DNA from: Juglans regia
Taxonomy: Eukaryota; Streptophyta; Magnoliopsida; Fagales; Juglandaceae
Direction: 5' to 3'
Length of the DNA: 64,000 nt
NCBI RefSeq assembly: GCF_001411555.2
Contig: NW_023357374.1
Span: 273,501 to 337,500, forward strand
Shown piece after piece: positions 11,975 through 22,712 of the stretch (its first letter is position 1; each line of letters starts with the position of its first letter). A model generated the notes under the pieces. It made no database searches. It worked only from the letters and a program-made list of their open reading frames with translations, and was not told where the DNA came from. The position numbers were made by a program, and so were the translations under genes.

Positions 11975-12790
11975 GCTGGACATGCTGATCATACAAGTGG
12001 GAATGAAGCTGAATTTGCAAAAGACCCTTTGTCACTTCCTAGTGGCCCAATTACAAGACTTAGAGCCAAACGATTCAAGGAAGCACTAAATGGGCTAATC
12101 CAAGAGAATTGGGCTGATTCTAAAAAGACCAAGATGGGCTCAAATAATATTCAAGACTTAGTCCATGTCATCAAGGCAATTGAAGAGGCTAATTAGCACA
12201 TAGAAATATGATGGCTAATTAGCACATAGAAATATGATGAATGGTCTGACCATTAAAGGACGTGAATTTGTTAAGTTTCAAGAATATTAAATAGGTGAAT
12301 GAACTTGGTCTTGCCTGGGTACGTGAAATACATTGAATTTAGTCATTTTGTCATTACTGGCTGCCTCTAGAAGTCCAAGAGGCCTAAAATTCGTGGGACT
12401 TGTTATGTTAATATTTGTGTTGCTTTTAAAGCTGTAGTTATGACTTTTCCTATTCTTGGAGGGTTGTTCCAAGTATATAAAGGGGTTATTTCGAGTTTTA
12501 ATATGAGATTTGAAATTTCAGAAGCTTATTTGTCTTTGTGAGGTCTTGTGTTCCTCTTGGTTCTTCAAAGAACTCTTTGAACTTATCAAGTTAATCTTGT
12601 GGCGTTCAAGCTCCAAACTTATCACCTTGATTCTGATTTCTTGGTGTGGCATTTTCAATCCTTCGTAGTCTTGGTTTTCATCTAGTTGGGTGACTGGTCA
12701 AGGCTCAACAAATCTTGTCAATACGATCTTGGGGTTCCAAGCCATCATTGTTATCGGGTTTCATCACAATTGTTGGTGGAGTTCATATCA
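11975..12790 (+). repeat. 5' LTR of copy B (first 16 bases missing)
   Basis: It starts at GCTGGACATGCTGATC, which lies 16 bases into the LTR as judged from the 3' LTR at 17617, and ends GGAGTTCATATCA directly before the primer-binding site. It carries a 26-base tandem duplication (GCTAATTAGCACATAGAAAT plus ATGATG) at about 12187-12238 that is absent from the 3' LTR. The LTR includes the copy of the pol C-terminal codons ([15 protein letters not shown]) up to TAG at 12194-12196. TATATAAAGG at about 12474 is a likely TATA box. Confidence 0.88.
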
Positions 12791-12793
12791 TTT

Positions 12794-12811
12794 TGGTACC
12801 AGAGCTTTGGT
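12794..12811 (+). promoter_or_regulatory. primer-binding site of copy B (initiator tRNA-Met type)
   Basis: TGGTACCAGAGC begins 3 bases after the LTR end. It differs by one base from TGGTATCAGAGC, the site complementary to the 3' end of initiator tRNA-Met used by many plant LTR retrotransposons. Minus-strand DNA synthesis would start here. Confidence 0.85.
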
Positions 12812-13142
12812 TCTAAGATAAGTTTTTCTATCTTTTATTTTCATTCTATTTCCTGTTCTTTGCTGTTAAAAAAAAAATTTGAAAAAGACAAAGAAAAAAA
12901 GGTACACGATTCCAGTAAGAAAACTTCTTCCTTTCAATCTTGTATCTCACCTTATTCAAGTACTTGAACTTTTGATGAGTTTTGGTTGTTTATTTTTGAA
13001 TTGCTGCTGGATTATTTTGAATGAGTTTCTTGAAGTTCGATTAAGAACTAAAGAAGACACAGAAGAGTGGAAAAAGGCAAGAGTGTGTGAGACCAAACGA
13101 GGGTGCTTGTGAGGATTCTAACTTTGTTTGCAGATTTTAAAC

Positions 13143-14225
13143 ATGTCTAATAATCAAGAAGAAGACATAACCGAAGAATTTCGACAACCTCCAATTCCGA
13201 ACCTCCAAATGCAAGCGATGTTAGGGGAGATGAGGCGTATGTTGAGGGCTGAATTAGAACCTATTCACGAAAGGTTGGACAGGGTAGAAGCGGAAACTCC
13301 TAGGGGCCAGCAACATGACATCCACAATAGGCAGCATGGTGGGCGTGGTCCGTGGCGGAATGTTGATGGAGAGGCGGAGTCGGAGGGGTTTGATGAGCAA
13401 TATTTGAACCGAGGCAGGATTGAGCGTGGGTATAGAAATAGAGAAGCTAGGATGGGTAGGCCTAGGAGGGGTAACGATTTAGGAAATATAAAGATTAAAA
13501 TCCCATCTTTTCAAGGTAAAAATGATCCTGAAGTTTATTTGGAGTGGGAAACTAAAATGGAGATGGTTTTTGATTGTCACAACTACTCAGAGATAAAGAA
13601 GGTTAAGTTGGCTGCAATTGAATTTACCGATTATGCCATTGTGTGGTGGGATCAATTACTGATTAATAGGAGGGGGAATAGAGAGCCACCCGTGGACACT
13701 TGGGAGGAAATGAAAATGCTTATGAGGAAGCGTTTTGTACCCAGCCACTATTATAGGGGATTGTATCAAAAATTACAGAGGTTAATTCAAGGATCTAAAA
13801 GTGTGGATGAGTATTACAAGGAGATGGAGGTAGCTATGATCCGGGCTAATGTAGAAGAGGACCGGGAAGCCACCATGGCTAGGTTTTTGCACGGTTTAAA
13901 TCGTGAGATTGCGGATATAGTCGAGATGCAGCACTATGTTGAGTTGACAGATATGGTGCATCAAGCCATAAAGGTGGAGGAACAATTCAAACGAAAGGGA
14001 TTGGCTAGGAGGGGACTGCCTATGGCTACAACCAGCTCGTCGAAGACAACTCCAAAAAGGGATGAGCAGCAACAAAATAAGCCAAAATTTGAATCCTCTA
14101 AGAATGCCAACTTAAAGACCGCCACTACTTCAGGGTACAATCGAGACTTCAAGTTCTAAAACACGTGATATTAAATGTTTTAAATGTCAGGGGCGCGGAC
14201 ATATAGCCAGCCAGTATGTAAACAA
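13143..14225 (+). pseudogene. gag of copy B (capsid and nucleocapsid, frameshifted)
   Basis: From the ATG at 13143 (MSNNQEEDITEEF) an open frame runs to 14159. It holds the gag core (IKIPSFQGKNDPEVYLEWE, then VKLAAIEFTDYAIVWWDQL and RKRFVPSHYYRGLYQKLQRL). The zinc knuckle CFKCQGRGHIASQY follows at 14176 but in another frame, so a frameshift near 14150 separates it. Its last cysteine is Tyr here, which should spoil zinc binding. Gag proteins of this family form the cytoplasmic virus-like particle. Confidence 0.87.
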
Positions 14226-14229
14226 GAGG

Positions 14230-14865
14230 GTGATGGTGATAAATGCCCAAGGAGAGCTTGAGTCAGAAAATGAGGAAGAAGTAGATAATGATGATATGCC
14301 ATCTATGGAGGATGCTGACGATGAGCAAAATGCTGTGGTTGGAGATTTATTGGTTGCAAGGCGAGTTCTCAATGTGCAGGTTAAGGAGGAAGAAAGTAAC
14401 CAAAGGGAGAACTTGTTTCATACTCGGTGCTTTGTAAATAACAAAGTTTGCAGTGTCATTATCGATGGTGGGAGTTGCACAAATGTAGCCAGCACTTATT
14501 TGGTGGAGAAATTGGCTTTAACTACCTTGAAACATCCTCAACCTTACCGGCTTCAGTGGTTGAATGAATGTGGGGAAATCAAGGTGACAAGACAAGTGTT
14601 GGTGGCATTATCCATTGGCAAATATGAGGATGAGGTGCTTTGTGATGTGGTTCCTATGCACGCATGCCATTTACTGTTGGGAAGACCATGGCAGTATGAT
14701 CTGAGGGTTACGCATGATGGATTCACAAATAAGTATTCCTTCACTCTTAATAGGCAACCTATTACTCTTGTGCCATTAACTCCAAAACAGGTCAGGGAGG
14801 ACCAATTAAAGTTACAAAGTTCGAATGAAAAAAAAAAAAGAAAAGGAAAGGAAAGCCGAAACTGA
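14230..14865 (+). pseudogene. aspartic protease of copy B
   Basis: The frame contains VIIDGGSCTNVASTYLVEKL, with the catalytic Asp in a D-G-G-S setting as seen in CRM-like elements. The flap and fold region follow (PYRLQWLNECGEIKVTRQV, then MHACHLLLGRPWQYDL). An acidic stretch (SENEEEVDNDD) precedes it. The frame leaves phase at a run of 12 A at 14828-14839. The displaced copy at 11272-11513 has 10 A there and stays in frame with the KAETEKKD linker, so a homopolymer slip broke the join to RT. Confidence 0.85.
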
Positions 14866-17854
14866 AAAAAAAGACTTAAAAAAAAAAGGAGAGAAAAACA
14901 TTGATCAGAGTGAAAAAGAAAGAGAGAGGATTTCGGCTATAGTGAGAGCAAGAGAGGAGAAATTCAATTACATTGCAAAAAAAAGTGAGATCAAGAGAGC
15001 ATTATTTTCACACCAGCCCCTTATTGTACTCATGTACAAGGAGGCTCTTTTATGTACTAATGATCTCGTCGGTGCTTTGCCGAGCAATATTGTTTCTCTT
15101 TTGCAGGAGTTTGAAGATGTCCTTCCTGAAGAGGTACCTTATGGTTTACCTCCAATCCGAGGGATTGAACATCAAATTGATTTCATACCTGGTGCATCAA
15201 TTCCAAACCGACCTGCTTATAGGAGTAATCCCGAGGAGACCAAGGAACTTCAGAGGCAAGTAAGTGAATTATTGGAGAAGGGGTTTGTGCGTGAAAGTAT
15301 GAGTCCTTGTGCGGTTCCGGTGCTGTTAGTTCCCAAGAAGGATGGAACATGGAGGATGTGTGTTGACTGCCGAGCCATCAACAACATAACGGTAAAGTAT
15401 CGTCATCCCATTCCTAGACTAGATGATATGCTGGATGAATTGCATGGTTCTTGTGTCTTTACAAAAATTGATCTTAAGAGTGGATATCATCAGATTAGGA
15501 TGAAAGAAGGTGATGAATGGAAAACTGCTTTTAAGACTAAATATGGTTTGTATGAGTGGTTAGTGATGCCTTTCGGTTTAACTAATGCTCCGAGCACATT
15601 TATGCGTTTGATGAACCATGTTTTGCGAGCATTTATTGGCAGATTTGTAGTTGTGTATTTTGATGATATCCTGATCTATAGCAAAAATTTGGAAGAACAT
15701 GTAATGCATTTGAAATCTGTTTTGGAAATTCTAAGGAAAGAAAGGTTGTTTGCTAACCTCAAAAAGTGCACCTTTTGCACGGATAAGCTTGTGTTTCTTG
15801 GTTTTGTTGTTAGTAAGAGAGGAATTGAGGTGGATGAGGAAAAGGTGAAGGCAATCCAAGAGTGGTCAACGCCTACAACAGTCAGCCAAGTGAGGAGTTT
15901 CCACGGCTTAGCTAGCTTCTATAGACGGTTTGTGCGTGATTTTAGTAGCTTAGCCGCCCCTCTTACTGAAGTCATCAAGAAAAATGTGCCGTTTAAGTGG
16001 GGAAAAGAACAAGAAAAGGCATTTAGTCTGATCAAAGAAAAGTTAACTAATGCACCTTTGCTTGTTTTACCTAACTTTGCTAAAACTTTTGAAATTGAGT
16101 GTGATGCTTCAGGCATAGGTATTGGAGCTGTTTTGATGCAAGAAGGCCGTCCAATTGCTTATTTCAGTGAAAAGTTGAGTGGGGCAGCCCTAAATTACCC
16201 TACTTATGATAAGGAGATGTATGCCTTGGTGAGGGCTCGCCATGCCAAGTGAGTGGAATTCATTGAAACATTTCCGTATGTGATCAGATATAAGCAAGGT
16301 AAGGAAAATGTGGTGGCTGATGCATTGTCTCGAAGGTATGCCTTACTTTCCATTTTAGATACAAAAATGCTTGGCTTTGAATACATTAAGGAATTGTATG
16401 CTCAAGATTCTGATTTTGGTGATGTGTTCAATGCATGTGAAAAAATGGTGTTTGGTTAGTTTTATAGGTATGATGGATTTTTGTTTCGGAAAAATAAACT
16501 GTGTTTGCCAATATGTTCTTTGCGCGAATTGCTTGTGAGAGAAGCTCATGGTGGTGGTTTGATGGGTCATTTTGGTGTAGCTAAGACTTTAGGAATTTTG
16601 CATGAACATTTTTTTTGGCCTCATATGAAACGTGATGTGGAAAGAATTTGTGAGAAGTGTATTACGTGTAAACAGGCTAAGTCTAAGTTGAAACCCCATG
16701 GTTTGTACACCCCTTTGCCAATACCTAGTGAACCTTGGACTGATATTTCTATGGATTTTGTTTTAGGTTTACCTAGGACTAAGAGGGGGAGAGATTCAGT
16801 TTTTGTGGTGGTAGATAGATTTTCCAAGATGGCACACTTTATTGCATGTCATAAAACTGATGATGCATCACATATAGCTGATTTGTTCTTCAAAGAAATT
16901 GTTAGATTACATGGTATGCCTAAGACCATTGTTTCTGATAGGGATGCAAAGTTTTTGAGTTACTTTTGGAAGACTTTGTGGGGAAAGCTGGGAACTAAGT
17001 TGTTGTTTTCTACTACTTGTCATCCACAAACAGATGGCCAAACTGAAGTAGTAAATAGAACATTGTCGTCTTTGTTGCGTGCTATCATTAAAAAGAACTT
17101 GAAAGCATGGGAAGATTGTTTGCCACATGTTGAATTTGCTTACAATAGAAGTATACATTCTGCAACTAAGTTTTCACCATTTGAAATTGTTTATGGCTTT
17201 AACCCATTGTCACCTTTGTATTTAACTTCTTTACCTTTGAGTGAACGTGTGAACTTAGATGGCAAAAAGAAGGCAGAATTTGTAAAGATGATTCATGAAA
17301 AGGCACGGATGAACATTGAAAGGAGGACTAAACAATATGTCCATCAAGCCAACAAGGGACGTAAGAAGGTAGTGTTTCAACCAGGAGATTGGGTTTGGTT
17401 GCACTTAAGGAAGGACCGTTTTCCAGAGAAGCGGCGTTCAAAACTCCTACCTCGGGGTGACGGGCCATTTCAAGTAGTAGAACGCATCAATGATAATGCC
17501 TACAAGCTTGACTTACCAGGTGAGTATGGTGTCAGTGCAAGCTTTAATGTTGCTGATTTGTCTCCTTTTGATGTAGGTGATGATTTGAGGACAAATCCTT
17601 CTCAAGAGGGGGAGAATGATGCAAACCAAGGAGCTGGACATGCTGATCATACAAGTGGGAATGGAGCTGAATTTGCAAAAGACCCTTTGTCACTTCCTAG
17701 TGGTCCAATTACAAGACTTAGAGCCAAACAATTCAAGGAAGCACTAAATGGGCTAATCCAAGAGAATTGGGCTGATTCTAAAAAGACCAAGATGGGCTCA
17801 AATAATATTCAAGACTTAGTCCATGTCATCAAGGCAATTGAAGAGGCTAATTAG
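14825..17854 (+). pseudogene. pol of copy B: RT, deleted RNase H, integrase
   Basis: RT is complete ([12 protein letters not shown] and [12 protein letters not shown], near 15460 and 15650). In RNase H, 33 codons present in copy A, including the TDHESLKHL catalytic segment, are missing at about 16237. A TGG to TGA stop follows at 16250-16252, and an AAG to TAG stop is at 16457-16459. The integrase from 16481 to 17854 is open, with HHCC finger, [19 protein letters not shown] and DGQTEVVNR. The C-terminus [19 protein letters not shown] overlaps the 3' LTR. Copy A is the better reference for the intact frame. Confidence 0.9.
17604..17616 (+). promoter_or_regulatory. polypurine tract of copy B
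   Basis: AAGAGGGGGAGAA lies directly before the 3' LTR start TGATGCAAACC. It is the expected primer for plus-strand DNA synthesis. The same tract precedes the LTR of copy A on the other strand (about 7758-7770). It lies inside the pol reading frame. Confidence 0.87.
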
Positions 17855-18423
17855 CACATAGAAATATGATGAATGGTCTGACCATTAAAGGACGTGAATT
17901 TGTTAAGTTTCAACAATATTAAATAGGTGAATGAACTTGGTCTTGCCTGGGTACGTGAAATACATTGAATTTAGTCATTTTGTCATTACTGGCTGCCTCT
18001 AGAAGTCCAAGAGGCCTAAAATTCGTGGGACTTGTTATGTTAATATTTGTGTTACTTTTAAAGCTGTAGTTATGACTTTTGCTATTCTTGGAGGGTTGTT
18101 CCAAGTATATAAAGGGGTTATTTCGAGTTTTAATATCAGATTTGAAATTTCAGAAGCTTATTTGTCTTTGTGAGGTCTTGTGTTCCTCTTGGTTCTTCAA
18201 AGAACTCTTTGAACTTATCAAGTTAATCTTGTGGCGTTCAAGCTCCAAACTTATCACCTTGATTCTGATTTCTTGGTGTGGCGTTTTCAATCCTTCGTAG
18301 TCTTGGTTTTTCATCTAGTTCAGTGACTGGTCAAGGCTCAACAAATCTTGTCAATACGATCTTGGGGTTCCAAGCCATCATTGTTATCGGGTTTCATCAC
18401 AATTGTTGGTGGAGTTCATATCA
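17617..18423 (+). repeat. 3' LTR of copy B
   Basis: It begins TGATGCAAACCAAGGAGC after the polypurine tract and ends GGAGTTCATATCA, 807 bp. The first 238 bases encode the end of pol, with the stop at 17852-17854. A TATATAAAGG box lies at about 18106. This is the most intact LTR of the family in the window. Confidence 0.9.
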
Positions 18424-18680
18424 AGTTCAGTTTACTCCTCTTGTTCTTGATTGAACTTTTGAACTTATCAAAGGTAAATCAAAACCTTTGTGGCATTTCT
18501 TCTTGTAATCTGGGTTTTTGAGACAGATTTTTCAACGGGTCTAGATTTTAATATAATCTAGGTTCTTGAAACGACTTCTCATCGGGTCTAGATTCTCCAT
18601 CCATTGACTTGATTTTGGCTTTCTTGGAGTTTTCAAATTGATTATGGGTTCAAAGGATTTTATTCTCGTGGGTTCATATG
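18424..18680 (+). repeat. 3' end of a D-type LTR, cut by copy B
   Basis: This stretch matches the reverse complement of about 25301-25560 (shared CGGGTCTAGATTTTAATATA and TCCATCCATTGACTTGATTT). It ends GTGGGTTCATATG, the counterpart of the D LTR end GCGGGTTCATATCA. It therefore is the right end of a related LTR in plus orientation that had inserted into the Tekay element C. Its left part is replaced by copy B, whose LTR ends at 18423. Confidence 0.8.
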
Positions 18681-20540
18681 TGGGCTCTAACACTATACTG
18701 AGCTGTCTCTCTATCGGGGGTAATCCCAGCCGATTGTCGGTGAAAACCTCAGGATACTCCTCAACTATAGGTTTCCCTTGAATCTCCTTATTACAACCAT
18801 AATCCTCCACTAAGAATGATAAGTAGGCCGTTGTACCATTGCACTTCCTTGCCTGCAAAGCCAAAATTAGAGAGGGAGTAGCCTTCACAGTCCCCATGTC
18901 AGATTTGCCCACCTACGACTGAACCAAAGATAATTTCCTTCCTCCGATAGTCTATCCTAGCACAGTGATTGGATAGCCAGTCCATTCCTAGTATAACGTC
19001 AAACCCTAATTGATCGAAGACGATTAAGTCGGCTTCCATTAATCTCTCATTCAAGGTTAAAGGGCAGTTTTTCAATATGCGGGTAGAGGTGATCATGCTC
19101 CCATCAGGAATTGACACTACCATAGCTTGAGGTAACGTCTAAGTCAGGAGGTTACACGTGGGTGCAAACGTTGCTGACACAAAGGACCTCATAGCACCGG
19201 AGTTGAATAAAGCACAAGTCATATATTCGTATAACGTGATTTTACCTAAGGTGTAATCAACTACTGAGTACTAAGCAACTATTTATAAAATTGATTTATA
19301 AAGAGGGGTATTTAAAGGAAAATACCAGTGATGACTTTCGTCTCTTCCTCCTTGGGTATCTCCTCATTGATTTTCCCCGGGGTGATGGCGTACACACAAG
19401 CTTAGGCAGGTGGCCTCTGATTGGGCCGTTTGTTAGGAATGCTCTTTCCTCCTTGAACATTTTGTGGGCATTCCCAGAACATATGTCCTGACTGATCGCA
19501 TCGTGAGCACACTCCTAAGCCCACACGGCATTCTCCACTGTGGTTCTTTCCACATTTCTTATAGGTGACAGGTGGAGATATTATAATGTATTTTCCCTTG
19601 TTAGCTCCTTGAATAATCCTCCTCTTAGCATTATTCCCACTAGCAGTGAAGGTAGAGGCCCTCTTTCTCTCGAGGCCTATCTGAGCTGCCACACTTCGTT
19701 GTTCTACCTCTGTTATTGTAGCCACACTAACCAACACTTGGAATGCAAATTCTAGGATTCAGCCCTCCTTGAAACTTCTGGGCTTTCATTTACTCAATAG
19801 CAATCAAGTGTGGGGCAAACCTTCCCAGCTCCATAAACTTCGCAGCATACTGTTCAACAGTGAGATTGCCTTGTACCAATGTGGCAAACTCAAGGCCTTC
19901 TGAGTCTTCGTTGACTCAGGGAAGAATCGATTGTCAAATTCCTCCATAAACCTCTCCCAAGTCAAAATGATGATATTTCTCAATTCTCTAATCAAAAGCT
20001 GCCTCTTGGTGTCCCACCAGATTCCAGCTTCACCCTAAAGTAAGTGCCCCGCGTACTGCACCTTCTACTCCTCAATACAGCCACTAATCTCAAAGGTCTT
20101 GTCGATATATAATAGCCACTTATTGGCCTTCATGGGTCCCTTAGTTCCCATGAAATTGGGGTACAATATATCAGGAACATCTCATAGGAACACCCTTGGT
20201 TCTAAATTTGTGGGTGTTTCTGGTTTTGACTTGGGATCACCTCCTATTGTTGTTTCCTGGTTTCCGTCATCTGACGAATCATGTTTGCCAAGTCATGTCC
20301 TCCATCAAAACAACGGTCTTGATCCTGACGGTTATTGGATCCTTCTAGGTTTCTTTCCCTTCTTTCACGTGCCATGCTACTTCAGTTCTCCAAACCCAGT
20401 GAGGCACGTGTATCAAATCCAGTTCCTATCCCAAGATTTCAAGCCTAACAAGTCTATAGATTAAATCCTATACTTTGGCATATATTATTCCTAAGGACAT
20501 GTGGATTTACCCAGAGATCTAATTGCTCTGATACCACCCT
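18681..20540 (-). pseudogene. Tekay-type gypsy element C: gag, protease and start of RT (decayed)
   Basis: Reading right to left there is gag ([18 protein letters not shown] at about 19960, then [20 protein letters not shown] in another frame) and a CCHC knuckle CSRCDQSGHMFWECP near 19470. The retropepsin follows (LIVFDQLGFDVILGMDWLS near 19000). The approach to RT has EYPEVFTDNRLGLPPIERQL. The protease site reads NSGAM near 19200 where the family has DSGAT, so the catalytic Asp is lost. Several stops and shifts are present. The frame is cut at 18680 by the D-type LTR, so RT, RNase H and integrase are missing. Confidence 0.87.
20524..20537 (-). promoter_or_regulatory. primer-binding site of element C
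   Basis: On the minus strand GGTGGTATCAGAGC contains TGGTATCAGAGC, the exact initiator tRNA-Met primer site. It sits next to the LTR end at about 20540 and fixes both the orientation and the 5' end of C. Confidence 0.9.
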
Positions 20541-22712
20541 ATGACCCCCAACCTCCGTTTGGGATGGAACAGAGACTTAGAGCGTCGGGATATCTAATGC
20601 AAGGTTACATACCCCCACTCGTGATAGTTAATATGCAATGCATCCTAGTATGTAATTAGCAGTATGCAATAACCGCAGCGGATAAAAGGGTGAAAACATA
20701 ACTTATGCCAGAATAACTAAAACATCTCGATGCATTACTGATCATCATAAGTTCAAAGTCAAATCGTAGCATAGCTTAATACAACTAAATATTAAAGTCT
20801 TTAAAGTTAAATTAACCGCTTCATGCATTCTAGAGCATGAAGGACTAGGGCTATAAATATGATGATCAAATCTAGTCTCCTCTCGAGGTCAGGCTCTTCC
20901 TCAATCAATCGGATCCAGTGCTCCATCTAATCCATCCTCCTCAAATCCTGATACAACTTCTATCATTCCAGGTGCAATGATAGTGGGTCCCCAAGGGGTG
21001 AGATTAACATGAAATCTCAATAAGTTAACAACCAACTTCCACAAAGACAAATTATGCATGAAGAATGATAAATATGAAATGCAGAAAAATGTGTCTCCTA
21101 TCTAACTTCCTCAACATTTTCAAAAAAATGGAGATACATATTTTTGTTCAAAGAACATTTTTACTTTAATCGTCAAAAGATAATATTTTCATCACAACAT
21201 TTCATCATTTTTAGTAATTCATAAATTAATCATAACGTATGGTATCACCACAGTTCCCCATGTGCATTGTGGGTACCTGCCAGTGATCATAGTACAACTC
21301 ACGTTGAAACTACGTTGTCTATAGACTCGTTCTCAATGTATTGGTAAATTTAACATAACATCATAACATCATAATGTGTACACCCACCAGCATTAGATGT
21401 CATAACATATTGACTTCGCTCCGACGTTCTTTAAAAAGAACCCCCTTTGAAACCTATAGAATGTTCTTCATCAACCCAGGGGTTACCACTTCATTCTTAA
21501 GCACTCTAGAGTCGACAGAGGAGTTTCACTAGGATAATTCCCTATCCTAACCTTTGGGGTCGTGACAAAAATTATATTCATGCTAAGTTAAAAAAAAAAA
21601 AAAAAGTGTTCCGTGACATGTGCATATATAGCAAGCTTTTTATGTGAGACGACATTTATAGATGCAATATGATAAAATGATAGAAATATCAAATATCACA
21701 TGTCATGTAAATATACACTCAATGTAAATATACACTCAATGTATCAATAAATCATAAATAATCTGTCAAGGTGTAAGTTAGAGGTGAACTTACAAACTTC
21801 CTGAGTAATCAAAAAAATGTCGTAGCAGTTGAAATTAAGTGCGTACTAAGTTAGAATTAATACTTCTATGGTTGAGGTTCAAAATCAAATGCTTCAAAAA
21901 TAGATATTTACAAAAATGCCCCTATACTCACAAAAATTGTCGTAAGGCCCTAAATTTTCACTAATTGCAAACGACCTCCAAATTTAACCAAAATTCATGA
22001 ACTTCATATTTTTGGCATTCTAAAACCATCTATGCGCTTGGAGTTTCAAAAATCAAAGTGGAACTTACTCAAACAGTCCCAACACGTGGTGGCATGCACT
22101 CTAGTTGATGCCTAAGTGTGTTTTCAACTATTGATCCCTATGAATGCATGCACATGAGATTTTCTTTAATCACAAATGATCACTAACATCTTTAATGACA
22201 TAATGAAGGCTAATTCTTGGGTAATCAGGTTCATCCCAACACTTAATCATGGCTAAGATATCCTAAATCTACAATTTATTCAAAACCTGATTCATACTTG
22301 ATGATCAAAACAAGATAGATTTAAAACCTATCATGGCATGCTTTCAATCACAAATAAAACCTTCCATAATTATTCTAAGATAATAATAAATCATATCAAA
22401 TCATGCTTAGGACATGCCATAGCTAAATTGCCACTTAAAATCATTTAATCATTCAAACCATCTATTAATTGACCCGATTTTGAACTAAGCTTGATAACCT
22501 TCTCAAAACTCAACCAAATTTCGTACCAACACTTGGAAAAAAAGCTTGACATGCTAACTAAGATCAAACTCAAGAAAACTTAAAAATTTGGTGGCCTTAC
22601 AAACACTCAAGACAGCTTTGCACAAGAACACTGAAGAACTCACCAAAAACTCACTCGGTTTCACTCTTTTAATCTCTAAAAGGGAGAAGTGCTCTCAAAA
22701 CTCAAGAGAAAG
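20541..22712 (-). repeat. 5' LTR of element C, promoter-distal part
   Basis: This is the 3' portion of the 5' LTR of C, read on the minus strand from 22712 to about 20541. It is the reverse complement, with divergence, of 24060-25300 plus 26870-27788 in the nested solo LTR. Shared text includes TTTAGAGAT, AACCGAGTGAGTTTT and CCGCTGC. The other part of this LTR lies at 27789-29426. The total without the insert is about 3.8 kb. It has no genes. Confidence 0.88.

Larger units (their letters stand above)
11975..18423 (+). mobile_element. CRM-like gypsy element, copy B: nearly full length, defective
   Basis: The parts, in order, are 5' LTR (11975-12790), primer-binding site (12794), gag (13143), protease (14230), RT-RNase H-integrase (14825-17854), polypurine tract (17604-17616) and 3' LTR (17617-18423). 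The 5' LTR lacks its first 16 bases. The flanks do not match (LTR end before 11975, AGTTC after 18423), so the original target-site duplication is gone on at least one side. The coding frames hold frameshifts, a 99-base deletion in RNase H and two stops. The element is close in sequence to copy A, in the opposite orientation. Confidence 0.9.
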
